DNA from: Clostridiales bacterium
GTDB lineage: Bacteria; Bacillota; Clostridia; Monoglobales; Monoglobaceae
Direction: 5' to 3'
Length of the DNA: 64,000 nt
NCBI GenBank assembly: GCA_019419865.1
Contig: JAHZIG010000004.1
Coordinates: 91,094-155,093 of the forward strand
Positions 35,982 through 45,721 of this stretch are shown here, in pieces. How positions within the stretch are numbered: the stretch's first letter is position 1; each line of letters begins with the position of its first letter. The translations under genes were made by a program, and so were the position numbers. The notes below the pieces were generated by a model, which saw only the letters and a list, made by a program, of their open reading frames with translations, did not search any database and had not been told where the DNA came from.

Positions 35982-37763
35982 ATGAAATTTAAGAAAAGAA
36001 CTTTTTTAATCTTACTTACGGCGCTTATAACTCTGTCGTCGTCGGTACAGGCGGCGTATGTTCCGCTAAGACGCACGTTCGAGGATAAAGGTTATACGGT
36101 TACATGGACGGCGGAAAGACCCGACGACGTTCTCGTCGAAAAAGGGGATCACACTCTGGAGTTCCGGAACGGAACAAATACGATAGAAGCGGACGACGGC
36201 GTTTTTCACACTGAGCAAAATACATATATTGAAGACGGTACAACATATATTTCGGAAGATTCAATAGAGCTTTGCGATAACTTGTATCTGTACCATAACG
36301 CTATCGTTGACGCTATGCAGGCGGACGAGGATGAGATATTACCGTTACACCCGATCGATAAGTCCGCGGACGAGGTGTTGGTATGCGCATGGCATAGTTA
36401 TCCCGATTCATATCCGTCGGGCGAGGAAGTTACTATAAATAACGGCGACGTGCGGGTATTTGTAGCGGATGAAATCGAGCGCTTCGGAAAAACTAACGGA
36501 TATTCCGATAATATGACGTTGAGGATGGAGCAGCTTATCGGCGCTCCGCCGCAGTCAGGGAAAACTCACTTTACCTTAATGTGGGCGGATCCTGACGATC
36601 TTTACCGTCCGTGCGCCGACAGAAGTATCGATACGGCTACGGCGTCGCTCGAGTTCCCTGAAGGTACGGACGACGAATACATAGAGCGCTTTAATTCCAA
36701 AATAACTTCGTCCTATTATCCGCACAGATACCCATGGACTCGTCTTGGATATACGTACGACTGGGCTGATAACGGTACGGAATACGGTTTATCGGAATAT
36801 GTAATTAAAAACGGATCGACGGTAACAGTAGAAAGGACATATACAAACGAGGAATTTTTCGACTATATCACAGAGGTAGACTATTCGTCTGAAGACAATT
36901 GGGCGTATTGGAACGAGGGCGAAAACAAGCAGGCGGATTTGTTTATTGTGTGTCCCACGGTCGACATGGGACGAAGCGGAAACCTGAACGCAGATATTAC
37001 AAACGAGAATTATCGCGAAAGCTTTATCGGCGCGCTAAACATGGAGCTTGGCATTTATAATGACGAGGCGGCAATATATTCGCCCTATTACCGGCAGGCG
37101 GCGTTTCCCGTGTATAATATGACGGAAGAGGAACGCGAGCCGTATCTTGATTTCGCTTACGAGGATGTAAAGGACGCGTTTTTGTATTACGCAGAACACG
37201 CGGACGCAGACAGACCGCTTATTCTTGCCGGATTTTCACAGGGCTCCGATATGATCATAAGGCTGATGAAAGATTTGTTTGATGAAAAGGAATACGGCGA
37301 CCGTCTTGTAGCGGCGTACTGTATCGGCTGGAAGCTGACGTACGAGGACGTAAAAGAATATCCGCAGCTAAAGCCCGCGCAGGGCGAGAAGGACGCGGGC
37401 GTGATCGTAACGTTTAATTCAGAGGCTGAAAGCGTTACCTCCTCGCTTCTTGTGGGAGAAAATGAAAAAACCTATGCGATAAATCCGCTTAACTGGAAAA
37501 CAGACGGCTCCATAGCCGATAAAACTCTTAACCTCGGCGCTTGTTTTACAGATTACAGCGGCGCGATCACAAAAGAAATCCCCAATTTAACGGGCGCGTA
37601 TATCGACGAAAAAAGAGGAACGCTGAAAACTCCCGATATTACCCCGTCGGATTACGCGAACTCGCTGTTTGAGGACGGCGTATACCATCTTTACGACTAC
37701 CAGTTCTTTTACAGGAATCTGCAGGAAAACGTAAAAATAAGATTGAACGAATATCTCGGATAA
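35982..37763 (+). CDS. secreted DUF3089 alpha/beta hydrolase with stalk domain
   Basis: About 593 residues from ATG 35982, chosen for its AAAGGAGAGG and because a signal peptide (1-25) starts there. Residues 28-100 resemble the copper-amine-oxidase N-terminal 'stalk' domain. The C-terminal half has DUF3089 features: DLFIVCPTVDMG, the nucleophile elbow LILAGFSQGSDM (Ser near 420), and a C-terminal region with GACFTDY. Probably an extracellular esterase or lipase. Substrate unknown. No operon partners. Confidence 0.82.
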   Translation: MKFKKRTFLILLTALITLSSSVQAAYVPLRRTFEDKGYTVTWTAERPDDVLVEKGDHTLEFRNGTNTIEADDGVFHTEQNTYIEDGTTYISEDSIELCDNLYLYHNAIVDAMQADEDEILPLHPIDKSADEVLVCAWHSYPDSYPSGEEVTINNGDVRVFVADEIERFGKTNGYSDNMTLRMEQLIGAPPQSGKTHFTLMWADPDDLYRPCADRSIDTATASLEFPEGTDDEYIERFNSKITSSYYPHRYPWTRLGYTYDWADNGTEYGLSEYVIKNGSTVTVERTYTNEEFFDYITEVDYSSEDNWAYWNEGENKQADLFIVCPTVDMGRSGNLNADITNENYRESFIGALNMELGIYNDEAAIYSPYYRQAAFPVYNMTEEEREPYLDFAYEDVKDAFLYYAEHADADRPLILAGFSQGSDMIIRLMKDLFDEKEYGDRLVAAYCIGWKLTYEDVKEYPQLKPAQGEKDAGVIVTFNSEAESVTSSLLVGENEKTYAINPLNWKTDGSIADKTLNLGACFTDYSGAITKEIPNLTGAYIDEKRGTLKTPDITPSDYANSLFEDGVYHLYDYQFFYRNLQENVKIRLNEYLG

Positions 37764-37800
37764 AAAGCATAGCCGCGTTAAAACGGCCGTTTCAAAGTAA

Positions 37801-37932
37801 AAAAACGCGCTCGAACAACCGAACGACTCGATCTCGCCGAGAACGTATATTTTAGGCTTCGGCGAGCTTTCCGAATCCGAGATAAAAAACGACGCCAAAC
37901 CGCCGCTCGACACGTGGAATAATCTCATGTAA
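37801..37932 (+). pseudogene. possible remnant of a degraded coding sequence
   Basis: An open stretch of 43 codons with no start codon, ending in TAA. Its codon choice (third-position G/C) looks like host genes: the peptide includes SISPRTYILGFGELSESEIK and KPPLDTWNNLM. I do not recognise the family. It may be the tail of a deleted gene between the hydrolase and ileS. The rest of 37764-38027 holds nothing clear. Confidence 0.35.
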
Positions 37933-38027
37933 TATTTTCAGCCGATAACGCGAGTCGTATCTTGGCGCCGCCTTTGGGATCGAACTGCGTTTCGGCAATC
38001 TTTTTAGCGAAAGTTGGGCATTTAAAC

Positions 38028-38056
38028 TTGACACGTAATTGATTTTATTATAAACT
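38028..38056 (+). promoter_or_regulatory. promoter of ileS
   Basis: TTGACA (38028-38033), 17 bases, TAAACT (38051-38056), 63 bases before the start. No T-box leader fits in this short space. Confidence 0.75.
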
Positions 38057-38119
38057 ATTAAAGTTATTTAACAAAAATTAAGATAATTATTAATATAAGA
38101 TAGAATTGGAGGGATTTAA

Positions 38120-41100
38120 ATGTATCGCAAGGTATCCACCGACCTCTCCTTTGTAGACAGAGAGAAGGAAGTCGTTGATTTTTGGAAGAAAAACGATATA
38201 TTTAAAAAGAGTATAGAAAACCGCGAGGGCGCCGAGATATATACGTTCTTCGACGGTCCGCCGACGGCTAACGGCAAGCCGCATATCGGTCACGTTCTGA
38301 CCCGCGCGGTAAAGGATCTGGTACCCAGATACCGCACCATGAAGGGCTATAAGGTACTGCGCAAGGCCGGCTGGGACACGCACGGACTTCCGGTCGAGCT
38401 GGAGGTCGAAAAGTCGCTCGGCATAAGCGGCAAGCCTCAGATCGAGAAGTACGGCGTCGAGGATTTCATCAAGAAGTGTAAGGACAGCGTCTTCACCTAC
38501 CAGAGCGACTGGGAGGTCATGAGCGACCGCGTCGGCTTCTGGGCGGATATGGAGAACCCGTACGTCACCTACCATAACGACTATATTGAGTCGGTCTGGT
38601 GGGCGCTCAGACAGATCTGGGATAAAGGTCTGCTCTACAAGGGTCACAAGATCATGCCCTACTGCCCCAGATGCGGCACCTCGCTTTCAAGTCACGAGGT
38701 GGCTCAGGGCTATAAGGACGTCAAAGAAAATTCGCTTATCGCGAAGTTCCGCATAGTCGATACCGAAAACGAGTACCTGCTCGCTTGGACGACCACGCCG
38801 TGGACTCTACCGTCAAACGTAGGTCTCTGCGTAAATCCCGGCGAAAAATATGTGAAGATCCAGCTCGGCGACGACAAATATATCCTCGCCAAGGCGCTGG
38901 TTGAATCGGTATTTAAAGACGAAGAATATTCGGTTATAGAGGAATATATCGGGACCGACCTGTGCGGCATGCATTACGTGCCGCTGTTCGACTACGCAAA
39001 GCCGGAGGGCGACGCATACAGAGTCGTTGCGGACAACTACGTAACCATGGAAGACGGTACCGGTATCGTTCATATCGCTCCAGCGTTCGGCGAAGACGAC
39101 AGCCGCGTGGGCAAGGACAACGACCTGCCATTCGTAAACCTCGTCAACACCCAGGGTAAGTTCGTAGACGGCATGGGAGACCTTACAGGCATGTTCGTAA
39201 AGGACGCGGACAAGCTTATAATCAGAATGCTCAAAGACAGCGGTCTGCTGCTCTCGGTGATCCCGTTCGAGCACAGCTATCCGTTCTGCTGGAGATGCGA
39301 CACGCCGCTGCTGTATTATGCTTGCGACACCTGGTTCATCAAGATGACCGAAGTTCGCGACAACTTGCTTAAGAACAACGACACGGTCAACTGGCTGCCG
39401 GACAACATCAAGCACGGCAGATTCGGAAACTTTCTTGAGAATATAATCGACTGGGGACTCTCGCGTTCAAGGTATTGGGGAACTCCTCTGCCTATCTGGG
39501 AGTGCTCGTGCGGACACAGGCACGTGGTCGGCTCCATACAGGAACTTAAAGATATGGGTATAAACTGCCCGGACGACATCGAGCTTCACAAGCCGTATGT
39601 GGACGAAGTAAAACTCAGATGCGAAAAGTGCGGCGGCGAGATGCAGCGCGTTCCGGAGGTCATAGACTGCTGGTTCGATTCGGGCTCGATGCCCTTCGCG
39701 CAGTGGCATTATCCGTTTGAGAATAAGGAGCTGTTTAAGCAGAACTTCCCGGCCGACTTCATCAGCGAGGCGGTCGATCAGACGAGGGGCTGGTTCTATA
39801 CCCTGATGGCGATATCGACGCTGCTGTTCGATCAGGCGCCGTATAAAAACGTTATCGTACTCGGTCACGTCCAGGACGAGAAGGGCGTAAAGATGAGTAA
39901 GCACAAGGGCAACGTTATAGCGCCTATGGATATACTTAACGATCAGGGCGCAGACGCGGTGCGCTGGTATTTCTACTCCAATTCCGCGCCCTGGCTGCCC
40001 AACAGGTTCTCGGCCAAGAACGTATCCGAGGCTCAGAGAAAATTCCTCGGCACGCTCTGGAACACCTACGCGTTCTACGTTCTGTACGCCGAGATAGATA
40101 AGTTCGATCCCACCAAGCACGAGCTTGAGATCGATAAGCTGTCGGCGCTCGATAAATGGATACTGTCCAAGTTAAACGGGGTTATCGCCGACGTTGACAA
40201 GAACCTCGGCGAATATAAGATAACCGAGGCGACCCGTTCCATGATCGCTTTCGTTGACGAGCTTTCCAACTGGTACGTGCGCAGAAGCCGCGAACGTTTC
40301 TGGAACAGCGAAATGACTCAGGATAAGATAAACGCGTACATGACGCTCTACACCGCGCTGGTTGAATTCAGCAAGGTCTCGGCGCCGTTCATACCGTTTA
40401 TGACCGAACAGATCTATCAAAACCTGGTTCTCTCGGTCGATCCGAGCGCTCCGGAGAGTATTCACATATGCGACTATCCCGCGGTCGATCCGGCGTTCGA
40501 CTTCCCGCAGCTCGAAGCGGACATGGACGCTATACGCAAGATAGTAATGCTCGGCCGCGCTTGCAGAAACGAGGCCAACATCAAGAACAGACAGCCGCTG
40601 TCTAAGCTCTACGTGCAGGCGCCTTCGGCTGTGAACGAAAATTACCGCTACATTATTTTAGACGAGCTGAATATTAAGGCGGTAGACTTTATAGACGACG
40701 CAAGCTCTCTCATCTCGTATAAGTTCAAGCCGCAGATGAGAACCATGGGACCCAAATACGGAAAACTGATGCGCCCTATATTCGACGAGATCGCGAAGAT
40801 GGACGGCGCGGAGGTAATGGCCGTATTAAACAGCGGCGAGCCGCTCAGGCTCGTAGTTGACGGAACCGACGTCGAGGTCGGCAAGGACGACGTTTTGATC
40901 GAAACGACTCAGAAGGACGGGCTTGTATCCGACAGCGACAACGGCTACACCGTTATACTCGACACCAACCTCACGGACGAGCTTATAGAAGAGGGCTTCG
41001 TGCGCGAGATCCTCAGCAAGCTCCAGACGATGCGTAAGGACAGCGGATTCGAGGTACAGGACAAGATCGCGGTCAAGTATTCGGCTTCCGATAAGATCAA

Positions 41101-41233
41101 AAATATTATCGAAAACAATACCGACGAGATAGCGTCTCAGGCGCTGGCCAACAGTATTACGTTCGCCGAAAACAACGGTAAGGAATGGAATATCAACGGC
41201 GAAAAGGTCGTTATAGAGGTCGTTAAAGACTGA
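38120..41233 (+). CDS. ileS: isoleucyl-tRNA synthetase, type 2
   Basis: 1037 residues. The class I motifs are PHIGHVL near residue 54 and KMSKHKGN near 595. The editing domain has TTPWTLPSN, and the anticodon-binding tail follows. The TFFDGPPTANGKPHIGHVL and WDTHGLPVELEVEK wording, and the lack of a C-terminal zinc finger, place it in the IleRS2 group (eukaryote-like, known for mupirocin resistance) rather than the usual type 1. It charges tRNA-Ile. RBS is GGAGGG. Strong terminator downstream. Confidence 0.96.
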   Translation: MYRKVSTDLSFVDREKEVVDFWKKNDIFKKSIENREGAEIYTFFDGPPTANGKPHIGHVLTRAVKDLVPRYRTMKGYKVLRKAGWDTHGLPVELEVEKSLGISGKPQIEKYGVEDFIKKCKDSVFTYQSDWEVMSDRVGFWADMENPYVTYHNDYIESVWWALRQIWDKGLLYKGHKIMPYCPRCGTSLSSHEVAQGYKDVKENSLIAKFRIVDTENEYLLAWTTTPWTLPSNVGLCVNPGEKYVKIQLGDDKYILAKALVESVFKDEEYSVIEEYIGTDLCGMHYVPLFDYAKPEGDAYRVVADNYVTMEDGTGIVHIAPAFGEDDSRVGKDNDLPFVNLVNTQGKFVDGMGDLTGMFVKDADKLIIRMLKDSGLLLSVIPFEHSYPFCWRCDTPLLYYACDTWFIKMTEVRDNLLKNNDTVNWLPDNIKHGRFGNFLENIIDWGLSRSRYWGTPLPIWECSCGHRHVVGSIQELKDMGINCPDDIELHKPYVDEVKLRCEKCGGEMQRVPEVIDCWFDSGSMPFAQWHYPFENKELFKQNFPADFISEAVDQTRGWFYTLMAISTLLFDQAPYKNVIVLGHVQDEKGVKMSKHKGNVIAPMDILNDQGADAVRWYFYSNSAPWLPNRFSAKNVSEAQRKFLGTLWNTYAFYVLYAEIDKFDPTKHELEIDKLSALDKWILSKLNGVIADVDKNLGEYKITEATRSMIAFVDELSNWYVRRSRERFWNSEMTQDKINAYMTLYTALVEFSKVSAPFIPFMTEQIYQNLVLSVDPSAPESIHICDYPAVDPAFDFPQLEADMDAIRKIVMLGRACRNEANIKNRQPLSKLYVQAPSAVNENYRYIILDELNIKAVDFIDDASSLISYKFKPQMRTMGPKYGKLMRPIFDEIAKMDGAEVMAVLNSGEPLRLVVDGTDVEVGKDDVLIETTQKDGLVSDSDNGYTVILDTNLTDELIEEGFVREILSKLQTMRKDSGFEVQDKIAVKYSASDKIKNIIENNTDEIASQALANSITFAENNGKEWNINGEKVVIEVVKD

Positions 41234-41247
41234 TTTAGATCATACGC

Positions 41248-41285
41248 GAGGGCGGCGCTATCGTCGCCCTCTTAAGTTTATTTTA
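41248..41285 (+). terminator. terminator of ileS
   Basis: GAGGGCG (41248-41254) and CGCCCTC (41265-41271) pair, followed by TTAAGTTTATTTT. The following 41286-41520 holds no gene I can support, only GC-rich imperfect repeats. Confidence 0.82.
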
Positions 41286-41532
41286 AATAAATCAAATAAG
41301 ATCAAACCAAACAGCGTAAAATAAAACCGCCGACGCGAACGCGCGCAACGCCGCCTATCTTCGTAAAATGCGGTGGAATCGCGGCTCGGACGGCGGCGAG
41401 CTTATTCACAAATCGATCCCGCCGCCTCGTTCGACAGGCTGCGGCGGGCGAGCGCAGAGTTTTTTGCAAATGTTTCACGCTGTAAATCAAAGATTTCAAG
41501 ATCCAATTACTATTCAAGCGGGGTGATTATAT

Positions 41533-42288
41533 ATGAAAGCGCTGATTACGGGAGCCAGCTCGGGGATCGGACGCGACATGGCCAAAATTCTCGGGAACAT
41601 GGGCTACGACCTGATCCTTGTCGGGCGGAACAGAAAGCGGCTCGAGGAGACGAGCGCGGGCGTTAAAACGTCGTCCGCGATATACGAATGCGATCTTTCG
41701 GACGAGAACGCCTGTTTTGAGCTCTATCAAAATTTTAAATCTGAAAATATAGACGTGCTGATAAACAACGCGGGGTTTGGGCTGATAGGCGAATTTTATG
41801 AATCCGACCTTAATACGGAGCTTGATATGATCAAAACCAACGTCTCCGCCGTGCATATACTGACCAAACTGTTTCTTCAGGACTTTATCGAAAGGGATAG
41901 CGGATATATCCTGAACGTTTCCTCAGCGGCGGCGTTCCAGCCCGGACCGCTGATGGCGGCGTATTATTCGACCAAAGCCTACGTCTTAAGGCTGACGCAG
42001 GCGGTATACGAGGAACTTGGGCGCAAAAACAGCCGCGTCTATATAGGCGCGCTCTGCCCGGGACCGGTAGACACCAACTTCAACAATACCGCAAACGTCC
42101 GGTTCGCGCTTAAAGGACTGTCCAGCGAATACGTCGCAAGCTACGCGATAGACAAGATGTTCAGGCGCAGGCTCACGATAATCCCTGGGATACCGATGAA
42201 ACTTTCGCATTTATTCGAACGGTTTCTGCCGGATAAGATTTTGCTGAGGATAACCTATCATTTTCAGCATAAAAAGTCAAATAGATAG
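41533..42288 (+). CDS. short-chain dehydrogenase/reductase
   Basis: 251 residues, classical SDR fold. The cofactor loop is ITGASSGIGRDMAK, and NNAG is present. The active site has serine in LNVSSAAAF and YYSTKAY (Tyr-x-x-x-Lys). A hydrophobic C-terminus resembles the DltE/YqjQ-type subgroup. It oxidises or reduces an alcohol or ketone, substrate unknown. Own RBS (GGGGTG); no close operon partner. Confidence 0.9.
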   Translation: MKALITGASSGIGRDMAKILGNMGYDLILVGRNRKRLEETSAGVKTSSAIYECDLSDENACFELYQNFKSENIDVLINNAGFGLIGEFYESDLNTELDMIKTNVSAVHILTKLFLQDFIERDSGYILNVSSAAAFQPGPLMAAYYSTKAYVLRLTQAVYEELGRKNSRVYIGALCPGPVDTNFNNTANVRFALKGLSSEYVASYAIDKMFRRRLTIIPGIPMKLSHLFERFLPDKILLRITYHFQHKKSNR

Positions 42289-42371
42289 GGGGGATGTTTG
42301 AACGTTTGGAATTTAGCGCTATCGAGGAGTATAATAATCTAATAAAGTTTTTATTAATTCGAAATTTTATA

Positions 42372-42400
42372 TTGAAAATATACAGCAAATGCGATATAAT
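42372..42400 (+). promoter_or_regulatory. promoter of the kinase-carboxypeptidase pair
   Basis: TTGAAA (42372-42377), 17 bases, TATAAT (42395-42400), 40 bases before the kinase start. Confidence 0.78.
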
Positions 42401-42440
42401 TATAATCATTAAAGCTTTCATATAAAGGAGTGTTGTTTAA

Positions 42441-44429
42441 ATGAGTAAATGTATGGGATGTATGAAAGAAAAGGGGGATTCAAAAATTTGTCCGCATTGC
42501 GGCTACGAAGCTACCGATAAGGACGCTCAAAATGGAGCTTATCTTCCGGAAGGAACGATCCTTCAAAATAGATATTTATTAGGAAAGGTTCTCGGACAAG
42601 GCGGTTTTGGTATAACTTATATTGGATATGACAATACATTAAACATACGGGTTGCGATAAAGGAATATTACCCAAGCGATATAGCGCAAAGGACGCTTGG
42701 AAGCAAAACAATATCTCCGTTTACACAATTTCAAAGCGATTATGAGCATGGAAAAAAGAGATTTATAGAAGAGGCGCGCACGCTTGCTAAATTCTCGGAT
42801 TTTCCGGGCATAGTGAGCGTTAGCGACTGCTTTGAAGACGGCGGCAGCGCGTATATGGTCATGCAATTCTTAGAGGGCGTCACTCTCAAAGAATATTTGA
42901 ATCGTAAAGGGAATAAGATCGATCCAAACGAGGCGATATCTATCCTGACGCCCGTCATGGACGCGCTAAGAGAAGTACACAGAGCTGGAATAATACATAG
43001 AGATATTAGCCCCGATAATATTTTTATCACCTCTGACGGTCAGGTAAAGCTTATAGATTTCGGAGCCGCAAGAGAATCAATGGGCGGCGGAAAAAGTCTC
43101 TCCATTCAATTAAAACAAGGCTATGCGCCGGAAGAACAGTACAGAGCGCACGGAAATCAAGGCTCTTGGACGGACGTTTACGCTCTTGCGGCGACATTGT
43201 ACAGAATGGTGACCGGCGAAACTCCGCCTGAATCCATCGAACGTCTATCTTACGACACTCTTATCATCCCCGAAGATCTCCCTGAGAATATCCGTATAGC
43301 GCTACAGATGGGTTTAGCTGTTCGAGCCCCGGAAAGATACGCTACGGTCGAACAATTCCAAAATGCACTCAACGGTAAAGCGACCGTCTCAAGCATAGTT
43401 GTAGATACTAACAAAGATAACGAGTCGATCAAAAAACCGTCGGAAGATTCAAATAATAAGGATAAACCTCACATAAGCAATAAACTTATCGCGCTATTAT
43501 CTACAGTAGCGGCGTTGTCCGTCATCATTGCCATATCTTTAGCGATATATGTCAGTTCGTTGTCGGCTCCCGCGAATCAAAACGCAAACGAAGCGGTAAA
43601 CGGCGACGGCTCTGAAGCGACTCCGGCGCCTACGCAAGCCGCGGCAGATATAGCGTCCGCTCCCACCGTCGCTCCTGAAGCTCCGCCCGCCGCGCCTCCG
43701 GCAAACGCCGTTCCCGCCGCTAATACGGAAAACAATACTGTAAAATATCAACTATATGTTGTTAATTGTCGCGAAAGCATCAGTTTAAGAACTTCTCCGT
43801 CGACATCGGCAAACGTTATAACTATGATACCGCTTGGTTCTCAAGTCGGATTTATCGAAAACTCTTCAAACGGTTTTTATAAAATAATGTATCAAGGGAG
43901 CGTAGGCTATGCGCTAAGTTCGTATCTCGCAGATAGCATGACCGAACACGACAATACTGTTAAATCATATATGTATGTGGCGTATTGCGAATCGTATATA
44001 ACGCTGAGATCCGAACCGTCGTCATCCGCATCGGCTATTACAACAATACCTTTAGGCGAGCAGGTTGGATTTATAGAACAAACCACGAGCGATTTTGCAA
44101 AGGTCAACTATAACAATCTAGTCGGATATGTGATGAGCAGTTACTTAAGCAGCTCCGCGGCAAGTCAGAGCGAGTCCTCTGAAAGCGAGCTGGAAGGAGA
44201 GCCCGCTGATAACGAAGAGTCTCAGAGTTCCCCAGTCGGCGGATCTCTTACGGTGGTCAATTGCCAGGAATGGATCAGTCTGAGAAGTTCCCCTTCGACA
44301 TCCGCTTCCCGTATAACAGAAATACCGCTCGGCGCGACGGTTCAGTTTATTGACTACGCGTCTAACGGATTTTATCAGGTATCCTATAACGGTTATACAG
44401 GATATGCGCTTGCACAGTATTTAGCGTGA
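42441..44429 (+). CDS. membrane Ser/Thr protein kinase with zinc ribbon and three SH3b repeats
   Basis: 662 residues. An N-terminal zinc ribbon (CMGC..CPHC, residues 5-21) precedes the kinase domain (40-310): glycine loop GQGGFG, lysine in VAIKEYY, catalytic HRDISPDN and DFGAA. A membrane helix lies near 352-376. The outside part has a Pro/Ala linker and three bacterial SH3 repeats (starting about 433, 514 and 603). These usually bind peptidoglycan. It resembles PASTA-type receptor kinases, with SH3b in place of PASTA. Next gene, an M14 peptidase, starts 16 bases later. Confidence 0.92.
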   Translation: MSKCMGCMKEKGDSKICPHCGYEATDKDAQNGAYLPEGTILQNRYLLGKVLGQGGFGITYIGYDNTLNIRVAIKEYYPSDIAQRTLGSKTISPFTQFQSDYEHGKKRFIEEARTLAKFSDFPGIVSVSDCFEDGGSAYMVMQFLEGVTLKEYLNRKGNKIDPNEAISILTPVMDALREVHRAGIIHRDISPDNIFITSDGQVKLIDFGAARESMGGGKSLSIQLKQGYAPEEQYRAHGNQGSWTDVYALAATLYRMVTGETPPESIERLSYDTLIIPEDLPENIRIALQMGLAVRAPERYATVEQFQNALNGKATVSSIVVDTNKDNESIKKPSEDSNNKDKPHISNKLIALLSTVAALSVIIAISLAIYVSSLSAPANQNANEAVNGDGSEATPAPTQAAADIASAPTVAPEAPPAAPPANAVPAANTENNTVKYQLYVVNCRESISLRTSPSTSANVITMIPLGSQVGFIENSSNGFYKIMYQGSVGYALSSYLADSMTEHDNTVKSYMYVAYCESYITLRSEPSSSASAITTIPLGEQVGFIEQTTSDFAKVNYNNLVGYVMSSYLSSSAASQSESSESELEGEPADNEESQSSPVGGSLTVVNCQEWISLRSSPSTSASRITEIPLGATVQFIDYASNGFYQVSYNGYTGYALAQYLA

Positions 44430-44444
44430 CGCGGAGGTTGAGGA

Positions 44445-45593
44445 ATGAATAAACAAAAAATATTAGTTATAATACTATCGATCGTCACGGTCGTCGCCGT
44501 ATGCGCTATAATAGTTTGTTCGATCTCGATCTTCAACTACGCGCAAAGTATCAACGATACGCAGGCCGATAATTCTAACAACATCAAACCGACCGAAAGC
44601 GCGGTCGCAGACGACGTTATGGATAACAAAGAGGAAATTAGTTTGTTAATACAGCAGGATCCAGTAATATATACTTACGAAGATATGGAAAACGACGTTA
44701 AATCAATAGCGGAGCATTACTCCGATCTTGTTAAATACAACGTCTTAACAGAGACTTTCGATCAAAGAAACGTATATGATATTGTAGTAGGAGATGAATA
44801 CGCCGAGAATCATCTCCTTGTAACCGGCAGTATCCACGCTTGCGAATATATAACAACTAAACTGGTCATGAGACAATTGGACGATTTTTTAAAGGATCTA
44901 TCGACTGATGAAATCGTTTATAACGGATTAACGGCAAACGAATTATTAGATAATTGCGCTATTCATGTTATTCCGATGATAAATCCGGACGGAGTTAGCA
45001 TCAGCCAGAGCGGTCTCGACGGTCTTAAAACTGAAGCCGCCAAAAATAAAATAGCCGAAATCGCCGCTCTCGACGGTCAACAGATAACTGAAGATTATTT
45101 AACAACATGGAAGGCGAACGCAGAGGGGATCGACTTAAATCGTAACTTTGACGCAAGCTGGGAAGATTACGCCGGCGCGTCTCATCCGTCGTCGAGCCAT
45201 TACAAGGGCGCTTATATCGGCTGCGCGAACGAATCCAGAGCGTTGATCGAATTGACCGAGAAATATCCATTTAAAAGGACGATAAGCTATCACACGCAGG
45301 GCGAAGTTATTTACTGGTATTTTGGTCAAGAAGGCGAATTCAGAACGCAGACGGAAGAATTTGCTAAACTCATTTCATCCGAGACCGGTTACGTCTTAGA
45401 TGAAAATTATACCGCCTTAGATCCCGCCGGTTATAAAGACTGGGCGCTAGATAAATTGAATATTCCAAGCGTAACTATAGAGGTGGGAAAAGGCGTAAAT
45501 CCTGTTGAACATTCCCAAATAGATTCAATCTGGAAAAAGAATCAAAATGTGTGGTATGCGGCGCTATATAATATTAGACAACAAACATTATAA
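44445..45593 (+). CDS. membrane-anchored M14 zinc carboxypeptidase
   Basis: 382 residues. One N-terminal helix (residues 6-29) anchors it outside the cell. The M14 zinc ligands are H-x-x-E in GSIHACEY and histidine in SYHTQGEVIYW. The DLNRNFDASW motif and the catalytic glutamate in VTIEVGKG are present. This fits gamma-D-glutamyl-diamino-acid peptidases that trim peptidoglycan stem peptides. RBS GGAGG. The coupling with the SH3b kinase suggests both act at the cell wall. Confidence 0.88.
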   Translation: MNKQKILVIILSIVTVVAVCAIIVCSISIFNYAQSINDTQADNSNNIKPTESAVADDVMDNKEEISLLIQQDPVIYTYEDMENDVKSIAEHYSDLVKYNVLTETFDQRNVYDIVVGDEYAENHLLVTGSIHACEYITTKLVMRQLDDFLKDLSTDEIVYNGLTANELLDNCAIHVIPMINPDGVSISQSGLDGLKTEAAKNKIAEIAALDGQQITEDYLTTWKANAEGIDLNRNFDASWEDYAGASHPSSSHYKGAYIGCANESRALIELTEKYPFKRTISYHTQGEVIYWYFGQEGEFRTQTEEFAKLISSETGYVLDENYTALDPAGYKDWALDKLNIPSVTIEVGKGVNPVEHSQIDSIWKKNQNVWYAALYNIRQQTL

Positions 45594-45599
45594 GATAAT

Positions 45600-45620
45600 T
45601 ATAAGATAACGGATCTTATA
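45600..45620. other. palindromic hairpin after the carboxypeptidase
   Basis: TATAAGAT (45600-45607) and ATCTTATA (45613-45620). A second hairpin, GGCGGT/ACCGCC, follows at 45655-45671. Neither has a strong T-run; together they may end transcription. Confidence 0.4.
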
Positions 45621-45721
45621 CCAGAAACGTTATCGCTTCTGAAATTGAGTTGAAGGCGGTCCCCGACCGCCGACTTCTCACATTGCAAACTTTTTCTCTC
45701 CGCTTTCGACGGCCCTATTGC

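Noticed and set aside
37764..38119. T-box upstream of ileS
   Set aside because: The promoter is only 63 bases before the start, and no TGGNACCGCG-like box is present.
41367..41524. Small plus-strand frame before the SDR gene
   Set aside because: No RBS, and its composition does not look like a protein.
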